A stretch of 19,735 nucleotides of DNA, taken from the NCBI GenBank assembly GCA_002469765.1, contig DKNS01000063.1, forward strand, positions 1 through 19,735, written 5' to 3'. Shown piece after piece: positions 1 to 7,790 of the stretch (position 1 is the first letter of the stretch; the number at the start of each line of letters is the position of its first letter). A program made the position numbers and the translations under genes. The notes under the pieces are model-generated. The model was given only the letters and a program-made list of their open reading frames with translations, did no database searches and was not told the origin of the DNA. This DNA is from Flavobacteriales bacterium UBA7382. GTDB taxonomy: Bacteria; Bacteroidota; Bacteroidia; Flavobacteriales_D; Sanyastnellaceae.

Positions 1-1
1 A

Positions 2-1069
2 GTCTTGAACTTTTGCGCCAACAATTACCTCGGGTTGAGCTCCCACCCTCAGGTGGTGGAAGCGGCCAAACGCGCCATCGACACGCATGGTTTTGGCATG
101 TCCAGCGTCCGCTTCATCTGCGGAACCCAGGACATCCATAAGGAATTGGAACAACGCATTGCCGACTTCCACCACACCGAAGACACCATTCTGTATGCCG
201 CTGCGTTCGACGCCAACGGAGGGGTTTTTGAACCGCTGCTCAGCAAGGAGGATGCCATCGTTAGCGACAGCCTCAACCACGCGTCAATCATCGATGGGGT
301 TCGGTTGTGCAAGGCACAGCGCTATCGCTATGCCAACAACAACATGGAGGAGCTGGAGTTGTGCCTCAAGGAAGCGCGCGCCAACGGCGCGCGCCACATT
401 GTGGTTGTCACAGATGGCGTGTTTTCCATGGACGGCTATGTGGCCCAAATCGACAAGATCTGCGATCTGGCCGATGCGCACAACGCGATGGTCATGGTGG
501 ACGAATGCCACGCCACAGGCTTCATCGGCAAGACCGGGCGTGGATCGATCGAGTTGAGGAATGCCTTGGGTCGGGTGGACATCATCACCGGCACTTTGGG
601 CAAGGCCATGGGTGGGGCCATGGGTGGATTCACCACGGGCAAGCGAGAAATCATCGAGATTTTGCGACAGCGCAGCCGGCCCTACTTGTTTTCCAACTCA
701 TTGGCGCCGAGCATCGTGGGGGCATCCATTGAGGTGTTCAAGATGCTTGACAAGACCACTGAGTTGCGAGATCGACTGGAGGCCAACACCGCCTACTTCA
801 AGGAAGGTCTCCGCAAGGCGGGCCTGCCTTTCAGGGACGGTGAGTCGGCCATTGTGCCGGTCATGTTGGGCGACGCCAAGCTTTCCCAAGTCATGGCCAA
901 CGCCTTGCTTGAAGAGGGCATCTACGTGATCGGATTCTTTTACCCAGTTGTGCCAAAAGGGGAAGCCCGCATCCGCGTGCAACTCAGCGCAGCTCACACC
1001 CAAGAACAATTGGACCGGGCGCTTGCGGCTTTTGAAAAAGTGGGCCGCGACCTTGGAGTGGTGGCATGA
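2..1069 (+). CDS. kbl: 2-amino-3-ketobutyrate CoA ligase (glycine C-acetyltransferase), 5'-truncated
   Basis: PLP-dependent alpha-oxoamine synthase that cleaves 2-amino-3-ketobutyrate with CoA to glycine and acetyl-CoA, the second step of threonine breakdown after threonine 3-dehydrogenase; cytosolic. The reading frame is open to the first base of the window, and the visible protein begins at the conserved NFCANNYLGL segment, so roughly 40 N-terminal residues lie outside; the TTG at base 5 is not a real start. Recognisable blocks are the SVRFICGTQ segment, the DGVFSMDG and VDECHATGF segments (the Asp and His that contact PLP) and ITGTLGKAMGG, where the Lys at 602-604 should form the Schiff base, followed by RQRSRPYLFSNSLAP. 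These match Kbl better than 8-amino-7-oxononanoate or 5-aminolevulinate synthases. The stop overlaps the next start (ATGA at 1066-1069), implying translational coupling. No threonine dehydrogenase gene is inside the window. Confidence 0.95.
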   Translation, partial: VLNFCANNYLGLSSHPQVVEAAKRAIDTHGFGMSSVRFICGTQDIHKELEQRIADFHHTEDTILYAAAFDANGGVFEPLLSKEDAIVSDSLNHASIIDGVRLCKAQRYRYANNNMEELELCLKEARANGARHIVVVTDGVFSMDGYVAQIDKICDLADAHNAMVMVDECHATGFIGKTGRGSIELRNALGRVDIITGTLGKAMGGAMGGFTTGKREIIEILRQRSRPYLFSNSLAPSIVGASIEVFKMLDKTTELRDRLEANTAYFKEGLRKAGLPFRDGESAIVPVMLGDAKLSQVMANALLEEGIYVIGFFYPVVPKGEARIRVQLSAAHTQEQLDRALAAFEKVGRDLGVVA

Positions 1070-2163
1070 GCCAGCACGTGGTGGTGGTGGGTCGGGGACT
1101 TGCTGGGGCCCTGGTGGCCTGGAAGTTTGCCGAGCGCGGCTGCCGAATTTCGTGGTGGGGTGACGGGGAGTCCGGCGCCTCTCGTGTGGCCGCCGGCATG
1201 TTCAACCCGGTCTCGTTTCGCCGTGTGGTCGAGGTTTGGAACGCGTCGGCCCATGTGGCCAGCATGCGGTCCACGTTGTTGGCCATGGAAGAAACGTTCG
1301 GAATGCAGGGGGCGTTGATGCACGACGTGCCGGTGGTGAAGGTGTTTGCCAACGACGCATACCGTCAAACGTGGAATGACCGGTGGGCCACGGGCCACGG
1401 CGTCACCCAATGGGCGGAGCGAGGTCAACGCGCCGAAGCCCTTGCAATCACATCCTTGCACGCCCCTCACGGAGTGGGCAAGGTGCACGCCGCTGGCTGG
1501 GTGGACGTGCCCGCCCTGTTGGATGCCATGGAGGCGCATGTGGCGGCCAATCACACCTTGGTCGACAGCATCTGGCGTGTGGAAGATGGTCTCCCCAATG
1601 GGGCCGACGCAGTGGTGGATTGCCGCGGGGTTGGGGCGGCCAAGGAGCTCTCAGAGGTGGGGTTGGAGGTCAACCCCAACCATGGCGACGTGCTCACCAT
1701 GAGCACAGATGCCGAGGCCGTGCAGACCCGAGGCCACAACGTCAACAACGGCAAATGGCTGCTCCCCATGCGGCAACAGGATGGGCGGCAATGGTGGCGG
1801 CTGGGGGCCACGTATTCTTGGGACAAACTCACCCCTGCGCCGCATGCCCCAGCGGCCTCAGCATTGAAAGAACACATGGCGGGGACCTTTCAAGGAGAGG
1901 CAAGCGCCTCGTGGGCCGAGGCGCGGGTGGAAGCGCACCAAGCCGGGTTGCGTCCGGCGTCGCCCGACCGCCGTCCGATGGTGGGTCCTTGGCCAGGAAA
2001 GCCAGAAGGTGTGCTCATGCTCAACGGCCTAGGCACACGTGGGGTGTTGGTGGGACCTGCCGCAGCGGAATCGCTGGTGAATTTTTGGCTGGACGACACG
2101 CCTATTTCCCCTGAAATGCGCCCTGATCGTTTCAAGTCAGTGCGGGCACGTTTCCAAGACTGA
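1066..2163 (+). CDS. FAD-dependent oxidoreductase, DAO/glycine-oxidase-like family
   Basis: 365-residue cytosolic flavoprotein. Residues 5-14 (VVVVGRGLAG) form the dinucleotide-binding GxGxxG turn for FAD, followed by SRVAAGMFNPVSFRRVVEVW at 39-58, a block seen in a Bacteroidota subgroup of DAO-fold oxidases. Near the C-terminus, GLRPASPDRRPMVGP and NGLGTRGVLVGP resemble the second FAD-contacting region of D-amino-acid/glycine oxidases. It probably oxidises an amine or amino acid, but the substrate cannot be read from sequence. Its ATG overlaps the kbl stop by 4 bases, so the two are likely co-translated. Because Kbl produces glycine, a glycine- or amino-acid-linked role is tempting, but this is inference from position only. 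I see no membrane segment or signal peptide. Confidence 0.8.
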   Translation: MSQHVVVVGRGLAGALVAWKFAERGCRISWWGDGESGASRVAAGMFNPVSFRRVVEVWNASAHVASMRSTLLAMEETFGMQGALMHDVPVVKVFANDAYRQTWNDRWATGHGVTQWAERGQRAEALAITSLHAPHGVGKVHAAGWVDVPALLDAMEAHVAANHTLVDSIWRVEDGLPNGADAVVDCRGVGAAKELSEVGLEVNPNHGDVLTMSTDAEAVQTRGHNVNNGKWLLPMRQQDGRQWWRLGATYSWDKLTPAPHAPAASALKEHMAGTFQGEASASWAEARVEAHQAGLRPASPDRRPMVGPWPGKPEGVLMLNGLGTRGVLVGPAAAESLVNFWLDDTPISPEMRPDRFKSVRARFQD

Positions 2164-2212
2164 CCTGTTCCTAACCCGCGCCCCGTGGCCGCCGTTGCGC
2201 AGGGACATGAGG

Positions 2213-2227
2213 TACTTTGGGAACATG
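2213..2227 (+). promoter_or_regulatory. Start-proximal TACTTTGGGAAC box before ferritin
   Basis: The bases directly before the ferritin ATG read TACTTTGGGAAC. This resembles the Bacteroidota -7 element (TAnnTTTG) with one spacer base missing, and is nearly the same as the sequence before the subtilase start (17268-17280). No convincing -33 TTTG box sits at the usual distance; the TTG at 2195 is only 15 bases upstream. It could be a promoter element giving a very short leader, a translation-start context, or chance. Confidence 0.25.
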
Positions 2228-2734
2228 TTGCACGAATCGATTTCCCAGGCTTTGAACCAGCAAATTGCGCTGGAAGGCCAAAGTTCCCACACCTACCTCA
2301 CCATGGCGGTTTGGGCAGAAACCTCCGGTTTTGACGGGGTGGCGGAATTTCTCTACGCCCACTCCGAGGAAGAGCGCCAGCACATGCTGAAGTTGATGCG
2401 CTTTGTGAACGAGCGCGGCGGCGTGGCAGAGGTGCCCACCGTGGAGGCCGGACCCACGTCATATGACGGATTGAAGGAGGTCTTTGAAAGCATTCTGACC
2501 CACGAAACCAAAGTAACGGAGAGCATCAATCACGTTGTAGATGCCTGCTTGCAAGCAAAGGATTACACCACCCACAACTTCATGCAATGGTATGTCAGCG
2601 AGCAAATTGAGGAAGAGGGTTTGGCGCGGAAAATTCTGGATAAATTGGCGCTTGCAGGCAACGACAAGGGTGCTTTGTACCTGTTTGACCGAGACATATT
2701 GAGCTTCGACAAAGAAGGCCACTCCGCCAACTGA
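2225..2734 (+). CDS. ftnA: Non-haem ferritin (FtnA type)
   Basis: 169-residue cytosolic iron-storage protein that oxidises Fe(II) and stores it in a 24-subunit shell. The ATG at 2225 was chosen over upstream in-frame TTG (2195) and ATG (2207) codons because it makes the ferroxidase residues fall at the same numbers as in E. coli FtnA: Glu17, Tyr24, Glu50, His53, Glu94, Gln127 and Glu130 are all present. The four-helix layout is intact and the length is normal for bacterial ferritin. There is no bacterioferritin-type haem Met signature that I can identify. It lies 61 bases after the FAD oxidoreductase and 28 bases before the YfiR-like gene, so it may have its own promoter (box at 2213-2227) or be read through from kbl. 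Confidence 0.95.
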   Translation: MLHESISQALNQQIALEGQSSHTYLTMAVWAETSGFDGVAEFLYAHSEEERQHMLKLMRFVNERGGVAEVPTVEAGPTSYDGLKEVFESILTHETKVTESINHVVDACLQAKDYTTHNFMQWYVSEQIEEEGLARKILDKLALAGNDKGALYLFDRDILSFDKEGHSAN

Positions 2735-2762
2735 TTCTTTAGAATTGCAGGTCCTGGCCCAC

Positions 2763-3302
2763 ATGAAACGAGGAACGCTATGGCTTACGCTGGGTGCATT
2801 GGCGGCTGCGTTTTGGGCGTTTCGGACGGGGCAACAGGACCCCAAACTCGACACCACCGACCCACACCTGTTGACCACGGCGCAGTACCTGTACCATTTC
2901 GCCAAAGACAACGACTGGCCTGCTGCAAGCAAACAAGGACCGTTTGTGATCGGGGTGAAAGACAACCCTGCCTTGGTTCGAATCTTTGCGGAGAATTACG
3001 GGACGCCGCCAATCGGGGATCAGCCATTGCTGTTGGAAGAGCTAGAAGACGAGGAGGCCGCAGAAGGCATGCATATTTTTTATACCGACGCCAAGGGAGA
3101 CGCATTGCAGGCGGAGCTGAACGGGATTGGGAGCAGCCCGACTTTGGTGATGACCCGCGGACTTGAAGCTTTGTCCAAAGGGGTGACCGTCAATTTAATC
3201 GTCCACGAGGGGCTGCTGCGCTACGAACTCAATCAACAAGACGCTGACCGTCGCGGGGTGTTGGTTGGCAACAGAATCACATCATGGGCCGTAACGCGTT
3301 GA
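2763..3302 (+). CDS. YfiR-like (DUF4154-type) exported protein
   Basis: 179 residues. The ATG at 2763 is preferred to a TTG at 2745 because the protein then begins with a basic residue pair and a hydrophobic stretch (LWLTLGALAAAFWAF, about 5-20), a signal peptide or membrane anchor. The remainder matches the YfiR/DUF4154 pattern: LYHFAKDNDWP (43-53) corresponds to the family's YNFAKFxxWP block; GPFVIGVKDNP (59-69) and HIFYTDA (104-110) are the core strands; and VNLIVHEGLLRYELN (143-157) followed by NRITSWA corresponds to the ending VNFxxxxGRLRFEIN...SRLLxLA. In Pseudomonas, YfiR is a periplasmic repressor of the HAMP-containing diguanylate cyclase YfiN. Here the linked HAMP protein is instead a SpoIIE phosphatase two genes downstream, so this protein may be its periplasmic regulator (inference). 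I do not see the Cys pairs of Pseudomonas YfiR. The stop overlaps the TPR gene by 19 bases. Confidence 0.75.
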   Translation: MKRGTLWLTLGALAAAFWAFRTGQQDPKLDTTDPHLLTTAQYLYHFAKDNDWPAASKQGPFVIGVKDNPALVRIFAENYGTPPIGDQPLLLEELEDEEAAEGMHIFYTDAKGDALQAELNGIGSSPTLVMTRGLEALSKGVTVNLIVHEGLLRYELNQQDADRRGVLVGNRITSWAVTR

Positions 3303-4183
3303 GATGGATGACCATTTGTCTGTGGATGGTGCCAGCGTTGGGCCAGGCCCAGCCCGGTGCAGAGCTTGACCGTGATGTGCAACGTGCAATCATGCTCGGC
3401 AAGGCCGGGGAGTTTGCGAGGGGTTTGGACGTGGTGGAAGTCCATTTGGATGAGGATGTGCGCCACGCGGAAGCCTGGTTCATCTCTGGGTTTCTACTTA
3501 AGGAGTGGTACAAGCAGTCGGACAACCTTGCCCACCGGCAGGAGGCCATGCAGCGCTTGGCCAGGTCGCTTACCCTTCAAGCGACCCAAGGCCGTTCATC
3601 GGAATGGCTTCCTCAAGCAAGGCAGGCCCTCGGATTTTTGGGCGACGATTGTTACGACGACGCTGTGGCTGCGGTGAACACCTTTCAGACCGGGGACGAA
3701 GCCAAAGTGCTGGTCTTGGTGGACCAGTACGAGCTGGCGGTTCAGGCGTTGAATCCGGGCACCAATTTGTCGGCGGAGCGAGCGGCTTTTCACAAGAACA
3801 TTGCCCACGCGCATGCCACCTTGTACGCGGCCACCTCAGACGAGGTTCATTTCGAGGGCATCCAGACGAGTTACCGCGAGGCGATCGCGCTGACGCCAGA
3901 CGACGCGACGGCATGGTACAACCTGGCTGTGCATGTGTACAATCGTGGGGTGGGGGTGATGAAAGAATTGGGGTTGGAGACGTCCTTGGGAGAAATCATT
4001 GAAAAGCAACAGGCCAGCCGGGCTCATTTTTCAGAAGCTTTGCCGGCCTTTGAATCCGCATTGGAACTCCAGCCAGGCCGCGCCGAAATTTTGCTTGGGT
4101 TGGCCACAGTGCACCACGCCTTGCACAACCATGCTGAACGGGACCGGCACCACGCCGCTTGGAAAAACGCCCGCGGTCGATGA
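3284..4183 (+). CDS. Exported tetratricopeptide-repeat protein
   Basis: 299 residues. The N-terminus (WMTICLWMVPALGQAQ, about 8-23) looks like a signal peptide, so the protein is probably periplasmic. The rest is alpha-helical with TPR-like helix pairs: one near residues 10-60 after the signal, a clear one around 195-235 (the TPDDATAWYNLAVHVYNRGV segment), and a last one around 245-290 (ALPAFESALELQPGRAEILLGLATVHHAL). The WYNLAVHVYNRGV...FSEALPAFESALEL arrangement resembles exported TPR proteins common in Bacteroidota. An alternative start at Met9 (3308) would shorten the signal peptide. It starts inside the YfiR-like gene and its TGA overlaps the SpoIIE gene ATG by 4 bases, so it probably works with both. 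A scaffold role between them is inference. Confidence 0.85.
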   Translation: MGRNALRWMTICLWMVPALGQAQPGAELDRDVQRAIMLGKAGEFARGLDVVEVHLDEDVRHAEAWFISGFLLKEWYKQSDNLAHRQEAMQRLARSLTLQATQGRSSEWLPQARQALGFLGDDCYDDAVAAVNTFQTGDEAKVLVLVDQYELAVQALNPGTNLSAERAAFHKNIAHAHATLYAATSDEVHFEGIQTSYREAIALTPDDATAWYNLAVHVYNRGVGVMKELGLETSLGEIIEKQQASRAHFSEALPAFESALELQPGRAEILLGLATVHHALHNHAERDRHHAAWKNARGR

Positions 4184-6021
4184 AATGGCGCTGGAACATC
4201 GCGTGGCGCATGGGCACAGGATTTGGCGTATTCATCTTGGCCGTTGCGATTTTGTTGGTGGTCACCCGAATGAATCTCTCGGAGAGCAGCACCTTGGGCC
4301 AAGAAATTGACGAGGTTCTTGTGCCCAGTCTGGGCGCCCTGGAGCAGCTCGACCAAACCCTGGCCGACAGCCGCGTGTGCGTCAACCACTGGTTGACCCG
4401 GCAGAGCCGTGCAGAAGATGAAGAAAAGGTCCTGCTTCGCGCCATTGTCGACCAGAAGCTGCCACAGCAGATGGCCACCTTGAAAGCCATGGACGGGGCG
4501 TGGACCCCGGCAGCTTCTGCGCACGTCGACACCCTGAGGAAAGAGGTGGACCGTCTTCGTGTGCTCTACGGGTACATCATGGAGTTGCTCCCCGATTTCC
4601 GCAGTTACGACAACCCGGCCAAGGTCATGGAGGCAGAGCGGTTCGCGGTCGACGGTGGAGAATTGGAGCAGTTTACAGCCGCCGTGCAGCATCGGTTGTA
4701 CACCTTGTCGGAAGCCCAAAACGAGTCTCTTCGCCAGCACACCACCGAAATGGACGAGTTGGGCAACCAGTTGGCGATGGTTGCCGGTCGGGTGGCGTGG
4801 TTTGTGCTGATTTTAGGCATCGTCTTGGGGGTTGTGGTGACCCGAAGCATCGTCCAGCCCGTGAAGGAATTGAAGCGTGCGTTGTACCACATGGGGCGAG
4901 GGGTGCTTCCACCTGGAGATGTCCGGGTCACTCCGGATGAAATTGGCGACATGGCCTTGGCGGTGAACCGGTTGTCGCAAGGTTTGGCCCGCACACAGAA
5001 ATTCTCCCAAGAAGTTGGTGGTGGGGCATTCAACACGCCCTACGAACCTTTGAGCGACGACGACGCCCTTGGCAAGGGGTTGCTTCAGATGAGAAGTTCG
5101 CTGGCCCGAAACGAGCGCGAGCTTGAAGGCAAAGTCCAACAGCGCACAGAAGAACTGGCTCAAGAAAAAGCGAAGGTGGAGAACGTGTTGGGCGACTTGC
5201 AAGACAGCATCAACTATGCACTGCGCATCCAACAGGCCATCTTGCCGTCCGACCAGGAGCGTCGTGAGGTGTTGAGTGAGAGTGCCGTGTTTTATCAGCC
5301 GCGCGACGTGGTTTCCGGAGATTTCTACTGGTTCAAGGCCGTGGGCAGCCGCCGCATGTTTTCGGCAATTGATTGCACCGGTCATGGGGTGCCTGGCGCC
5401 TTTTTGAGCTTGGTCGGACACAACGCCCTTGACCGGGTCACAAAAGTGTACACCGAACCGCACAAGGTGCTCGATCATTTGAACACCCACGTGCTGGCCC
5501 TCCTGCGAAAGGACGTCCAAACCGTGGCAAGCATCCCTGAGGATTTGGTCCGCGACTTGGCTATTTCGGTAGAGGGTGTGGGCCCTGCAGGTGGACGCGA
5601 CATCGGGGGGCAAGACGGCATGGACTTGGGCATGGCTGCGGTCAATTGGGAGACGATGATGCTCGAGTACGCCGGGGCCAACAACCCTTTGTATGTGGTG
5701 CGCCGGGGTGAACTGCAGGAGCTCAAGCCCAACAAGTTTGCCATCTGCTCCTTTGAGCCCAACGCCAAGAACTACGACGTGCAGAAGTTCCCTTTGGAAT
5801 CTGGCGACACGCTGTTTTTGTCCACGGACGGATTTGTGGATCAATTCGGTGGACCTCATGGCAAGAAATTCATGCGCCGCCGCTTCCGGGAGTTGTTGGT
5901 GGAAACGGCTTCGTTGCCGGTGAGGGAGCATGAAACTCACTTCAAGCGCCATTTCGAGGCATGGCGTGGAGAGGAGGAGCAGGTTGACGATGTCCTTGTG
6001 GTCAGCGTGCGGGTGCCATGA
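4180..6021 (+). CDS. Membrane HAMP-SpoIIE serine phosphatase (PP2C-like)
   Basis: 613-residue sensor phosphatase. The ATG at 4180 forms an ATGA overlap with the TPR stop; a TTG at 4159 is less likely. Order: transmembrane helix 1 (about 12-29), a periplasmic helical sensor region (about 30-200) like a chemoreceptor four-helix bundle, transmembrane helix 2 (about 203-224), HAMP (about 225-277), a coiled coil ending in NYALRIQQAILP (about 303-355) and a SpoIIE/PP2C domain to the end. The likely Mn/Mg-binding aspartates are in SGDFYWF (D381), DCTGHGVPGAF (D398) and STDGFVDQFGG (D550), and the QVDDVLVV ending is typical. Family members dephosphorylate anti-anti-sigma-type (STAS) partners; no STAS or anti-sigma kinase gene is present here, so the target is encoded elsewhere or differs. 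Its operon suggests that a YfiR-like protein and a TPR protein feed the periplasmic input. The stop overlaps the ClC start by 4 bases. Confidence 0.92.
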   Translation: MKWRWNIAWRMGTGFGVFILAVAILLVVTRMNLSESSTLGQEIDEVLVPSLGALEQLDQTLADSRVCVNHWLTRQSRAEDEEKVLLRAIVDQKLPQQMATLKAMDGAWTPAASAHVDTLRKEVDRLRVLYGYIMELLPDFRSYDNPAKVMEAERFAVDGGELEQFTAAVQHRLYTLSEAQNESLRQHTTEMDELGNQLAMVAGRVAWFVLILGIVLGVVVTRSIVQPVKELKRALYHMGRGVLPPGDVRVTPDEIGDMALAVNRLSQGLARTQKFSQEVGGGAFNTPYEPLSDDDALGKGLLQMRSSLARNERELEGKVQQRTEELAQEKAKVENVLGDLQDSINYALRIQQAILPSDQERREVLSESAVFYQPRDVVSGDFYWFKAVGSRRMFSAIDCTGHGVPGAFLSLVGHNALDRVTKVYTEPHKVLDHLNTHVLALLRKDVQTVASIPEDLVRDLAISVEGVGPAGGRDIGGQDGMDLGMAAVNWETMMLEYAGANNPLYVVRRGELQELKPNKFAICSFEPNAKNYDVQKFPLESGDTLFLSTDGFVDQFGGPHGKKFMRRRFRELLVETASLPVREHETHFKRHFEAWRGEEEQVDDVLVVSVRVP

Positions 6022-7787
6022 ACGTGACTGCCCTTCGAAGCCAGGCTTGGGAATGGATGCGGTCGGACCGCGGCCTCATGTTGTGGGCCGTCTTGGTTGG
6101 CATCGCTTCAGGGCTGTTGGCCGTGTTGATGAAGCAATCTGTGGGCGCCTTGCGGTCAGGCATGTTCTCCATTCAATCGTGGGTGGGCGGCTCGTGGTTT
6201 TTGGCGTTGGGACCCATTTTGGGGCTGATCGCCACAGCCCAAGTGGTTCGGCGCTTGTTGGATGGCGACCACCCTGGACCGGGCATCCCCTCGACTTTGC
6301 ATGCCATCTCCACACGCCGGGGTCGCATGAAACGGACCTGGATGTTTGCCCCCGTCGTCACGAGCGTGTTGTCGGTGGGCTTTGGGGGCTCGGGCGGGTT
6401 GGAGGCCCCAGCCATGCAGGCTGGGGCGGCGTTGGGTTCAGAAGTGGCCTCCCAAACCCGCAAGCACTTTCGTCGTCGCTTGCTGCTGATCGGGTGCGCG
6501 GCTGCAGGGTCGCTGGCGGCCATGTTCAAAGCGCCGGTTGCCGCAATTGTGTTCGCAGTGGAGGTCATCATGATTGACCTTACGGCGTCCAGTCTCGTGC
6601 CCATCCTGCTCGCGTCTTTGGCCTCGCTGTTGACCGCGTTTGTGTTTTTTGAAGGCGAGGACATCCTCACGGTGCCGACCCTGGCCGCATTTCAGGCGAG
6701 CAGGCTGCCATGGTACATCGTCTTGGGCATTGGAACAGGGTTGGGTTCGGTGGTTTTTTCCAAGCTTTACATCTTGAGCCAGCGGGCCATTGGTCGCTTC
6801 AAGAACCCCCAAACCCGCATGGTCCTGGCAGGGCTGCTTTTGGGCGCCGCCGTGGCAGCTTTGCCTCCTTTGTTTGGCGAAGGCTATGAGGTCATCAACT
6901 CCATGTTTTTGGGGTATTCTGACGTTTTGATCGAGGACATGTGGATGTTGGAAGGCTCTTTGGCCTTGCCGAGCCTGTTGGGGTGGCTGTTGCTTGCTGC
7001 TTGCCTCAAGCCCATGCTCACCGGATTCACCGTCGGGGCGGGGGGTGTCGCCGGCATTTTTGCGCCGGCGTTGTTCGCAGGGGCCCTTGTGGGGTTTGCA
7101 TTCGCGCTGGGTGTCAACGGTTGGATCAACCCCACGGCCATGCCCATCGGAAATGCAGTGCTTGCGGGATTGTGTGGGATGATGGCTGGGGTGTTGCACG
7201 CGCCTTTGACGGCGATCTTCTTGGCCACGGAGTTGAGCGGAGGATACGGGCTGTTCGTTCCGCTCATGCTGACCTCGGCAATCGCGTTCACCACGTCTCG
7301 CGCCTTTATGCGTCACAGCATCTACACGCGTGAATTGGCCGAGCGTGGCGAGTTGCTGACCCACGACAAGGACCAGGCGGTGTTGACGTTGATGAATTTG
7401 AAGGAGGAGCTGGAACAAGACTTTCTGCCCGTCCAGGCCGATTGGAATTTGGGACAGCTTGTGGAGGTGGTGGCCCAAAGCCAGCGCAACCTTCACCCCG
7501 TGGTAGATGCCCAAGGCATGCTGTTGGGCATTGTGGATTTGCAAGACATCCGGCAGGTGATGTTCGACCAGGACCAATACTTGACCTTGCGCGTGGTCGA
7601 CCTGATGACCTCGCCGCTGGCTGAGGTTCAATGGGAGGATAAAATGGACGACGTGATGACCAAATTCGAGCAATGTGGCGCATGGAATTTGCCTGTGGTG
7701 GAGGGTGGACGCTACGTGGGTTTTGTCTCGAGGTCTCGCCTGTTCAACGCCTACCGAAAGTGGCTCAAAGCCACCAGCCTCGAATGA
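6018..7787 (+). CDS. ClC-family chloride channel/transporter with CBS pair
   Basis: 589-residue inner-membrane protein of about 18 helices (helix pattern A-R of ClC), followed by two CBS domains (about 460-585). Selectivity motifs are visible: GPGIP (87-91, usual GSGIP), GLEAP (128-131 region; usual GREGP) with gating Glu129 kept, GIFAP (346-350, usual GxFxP), and the anion-coordinating Tyr in HSIYTREL at about 436. The helix-F/H region reads KAPVAAIVFAVEV; Glu182 matches E. coli ClcA E202, but the next position, equivalent to the proton-pathway E203, is Val183, as in ClC channels. This suggests a passive Cl- channel or uncoupled transporter rather than an H+/Cl- exchanger. The CBS domains may sense adenine nucleotides. 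Its ATG overlaps the SpoIIE stop, so it is probably co-expressed with that signalling protein. The stop is 3 bases from the convergent DUF3299-like gene. Confidence 0.93.
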   Translation: MNVTALRSQAWEWMRSDRGLMLWAVLVGIASGLLAVLMKQSVGALRSGMFSIQSWVGGSWFLALGPILGLIATAQVVRRLLDGDHPGPGIPSTLHAISTRRGRMKRTWMFAPVVTSVLSVGFGGSGGLEAPAMQAGAALGSEVASQTRKHFRRRLLLIGCAAAGSLAAMFKAPVAAIVFAVEVIMIDLTASSLVPILLASLASLLTAFVFFEGEDILTVPTLAAFQASRLPWYIVLGIGTGLGSVVFSKLYILSQRAIGRFKNPQTRMVLAGLLLGAAVAALPPLFGEGYEVINSMFLGYSDVLIEDMWMLEGSLALPSLLGWLLLAACLKPMLTGFTVGAGGVAGIFAPALFAGALVGFAFALGVNGWINPTAMPIGNAVLAGLCGMMAGVLHAPLTAIFLATELSGGYGLFVPLMLTSAIAFTTSRAFMRHSIYTRELAERGELLTHDKDQAVLTLMNLKEELEQDFLPVQADWNLGQLVEVVAQSQRNLHPVVDAQGMLLGIVDLQDIRQVMFDQDQYLTLRVVDLMTSPLAEVQWEDKMDDVMTKFEQCGAWNLPVVEGGRYVGFVSRSRLFNAYRKWLKATSLE

Positions 7788-7790
7788 GGG

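Noticed and set aside
2195..2224. Upstream TTG and ATG starts for ferritin
   Set aside because: Starting at 2225 aligns every ferroxidase residue with E. coli FtnA numbering; the extra residues overlap the start-proximal box.
4813..7673. Two long minus-strand frames (4813-5952 and 6438-7673)
   Set aside because: They are shadows of the SpoIIE and ClC genes; His/Gln-rich and without domain motifs.
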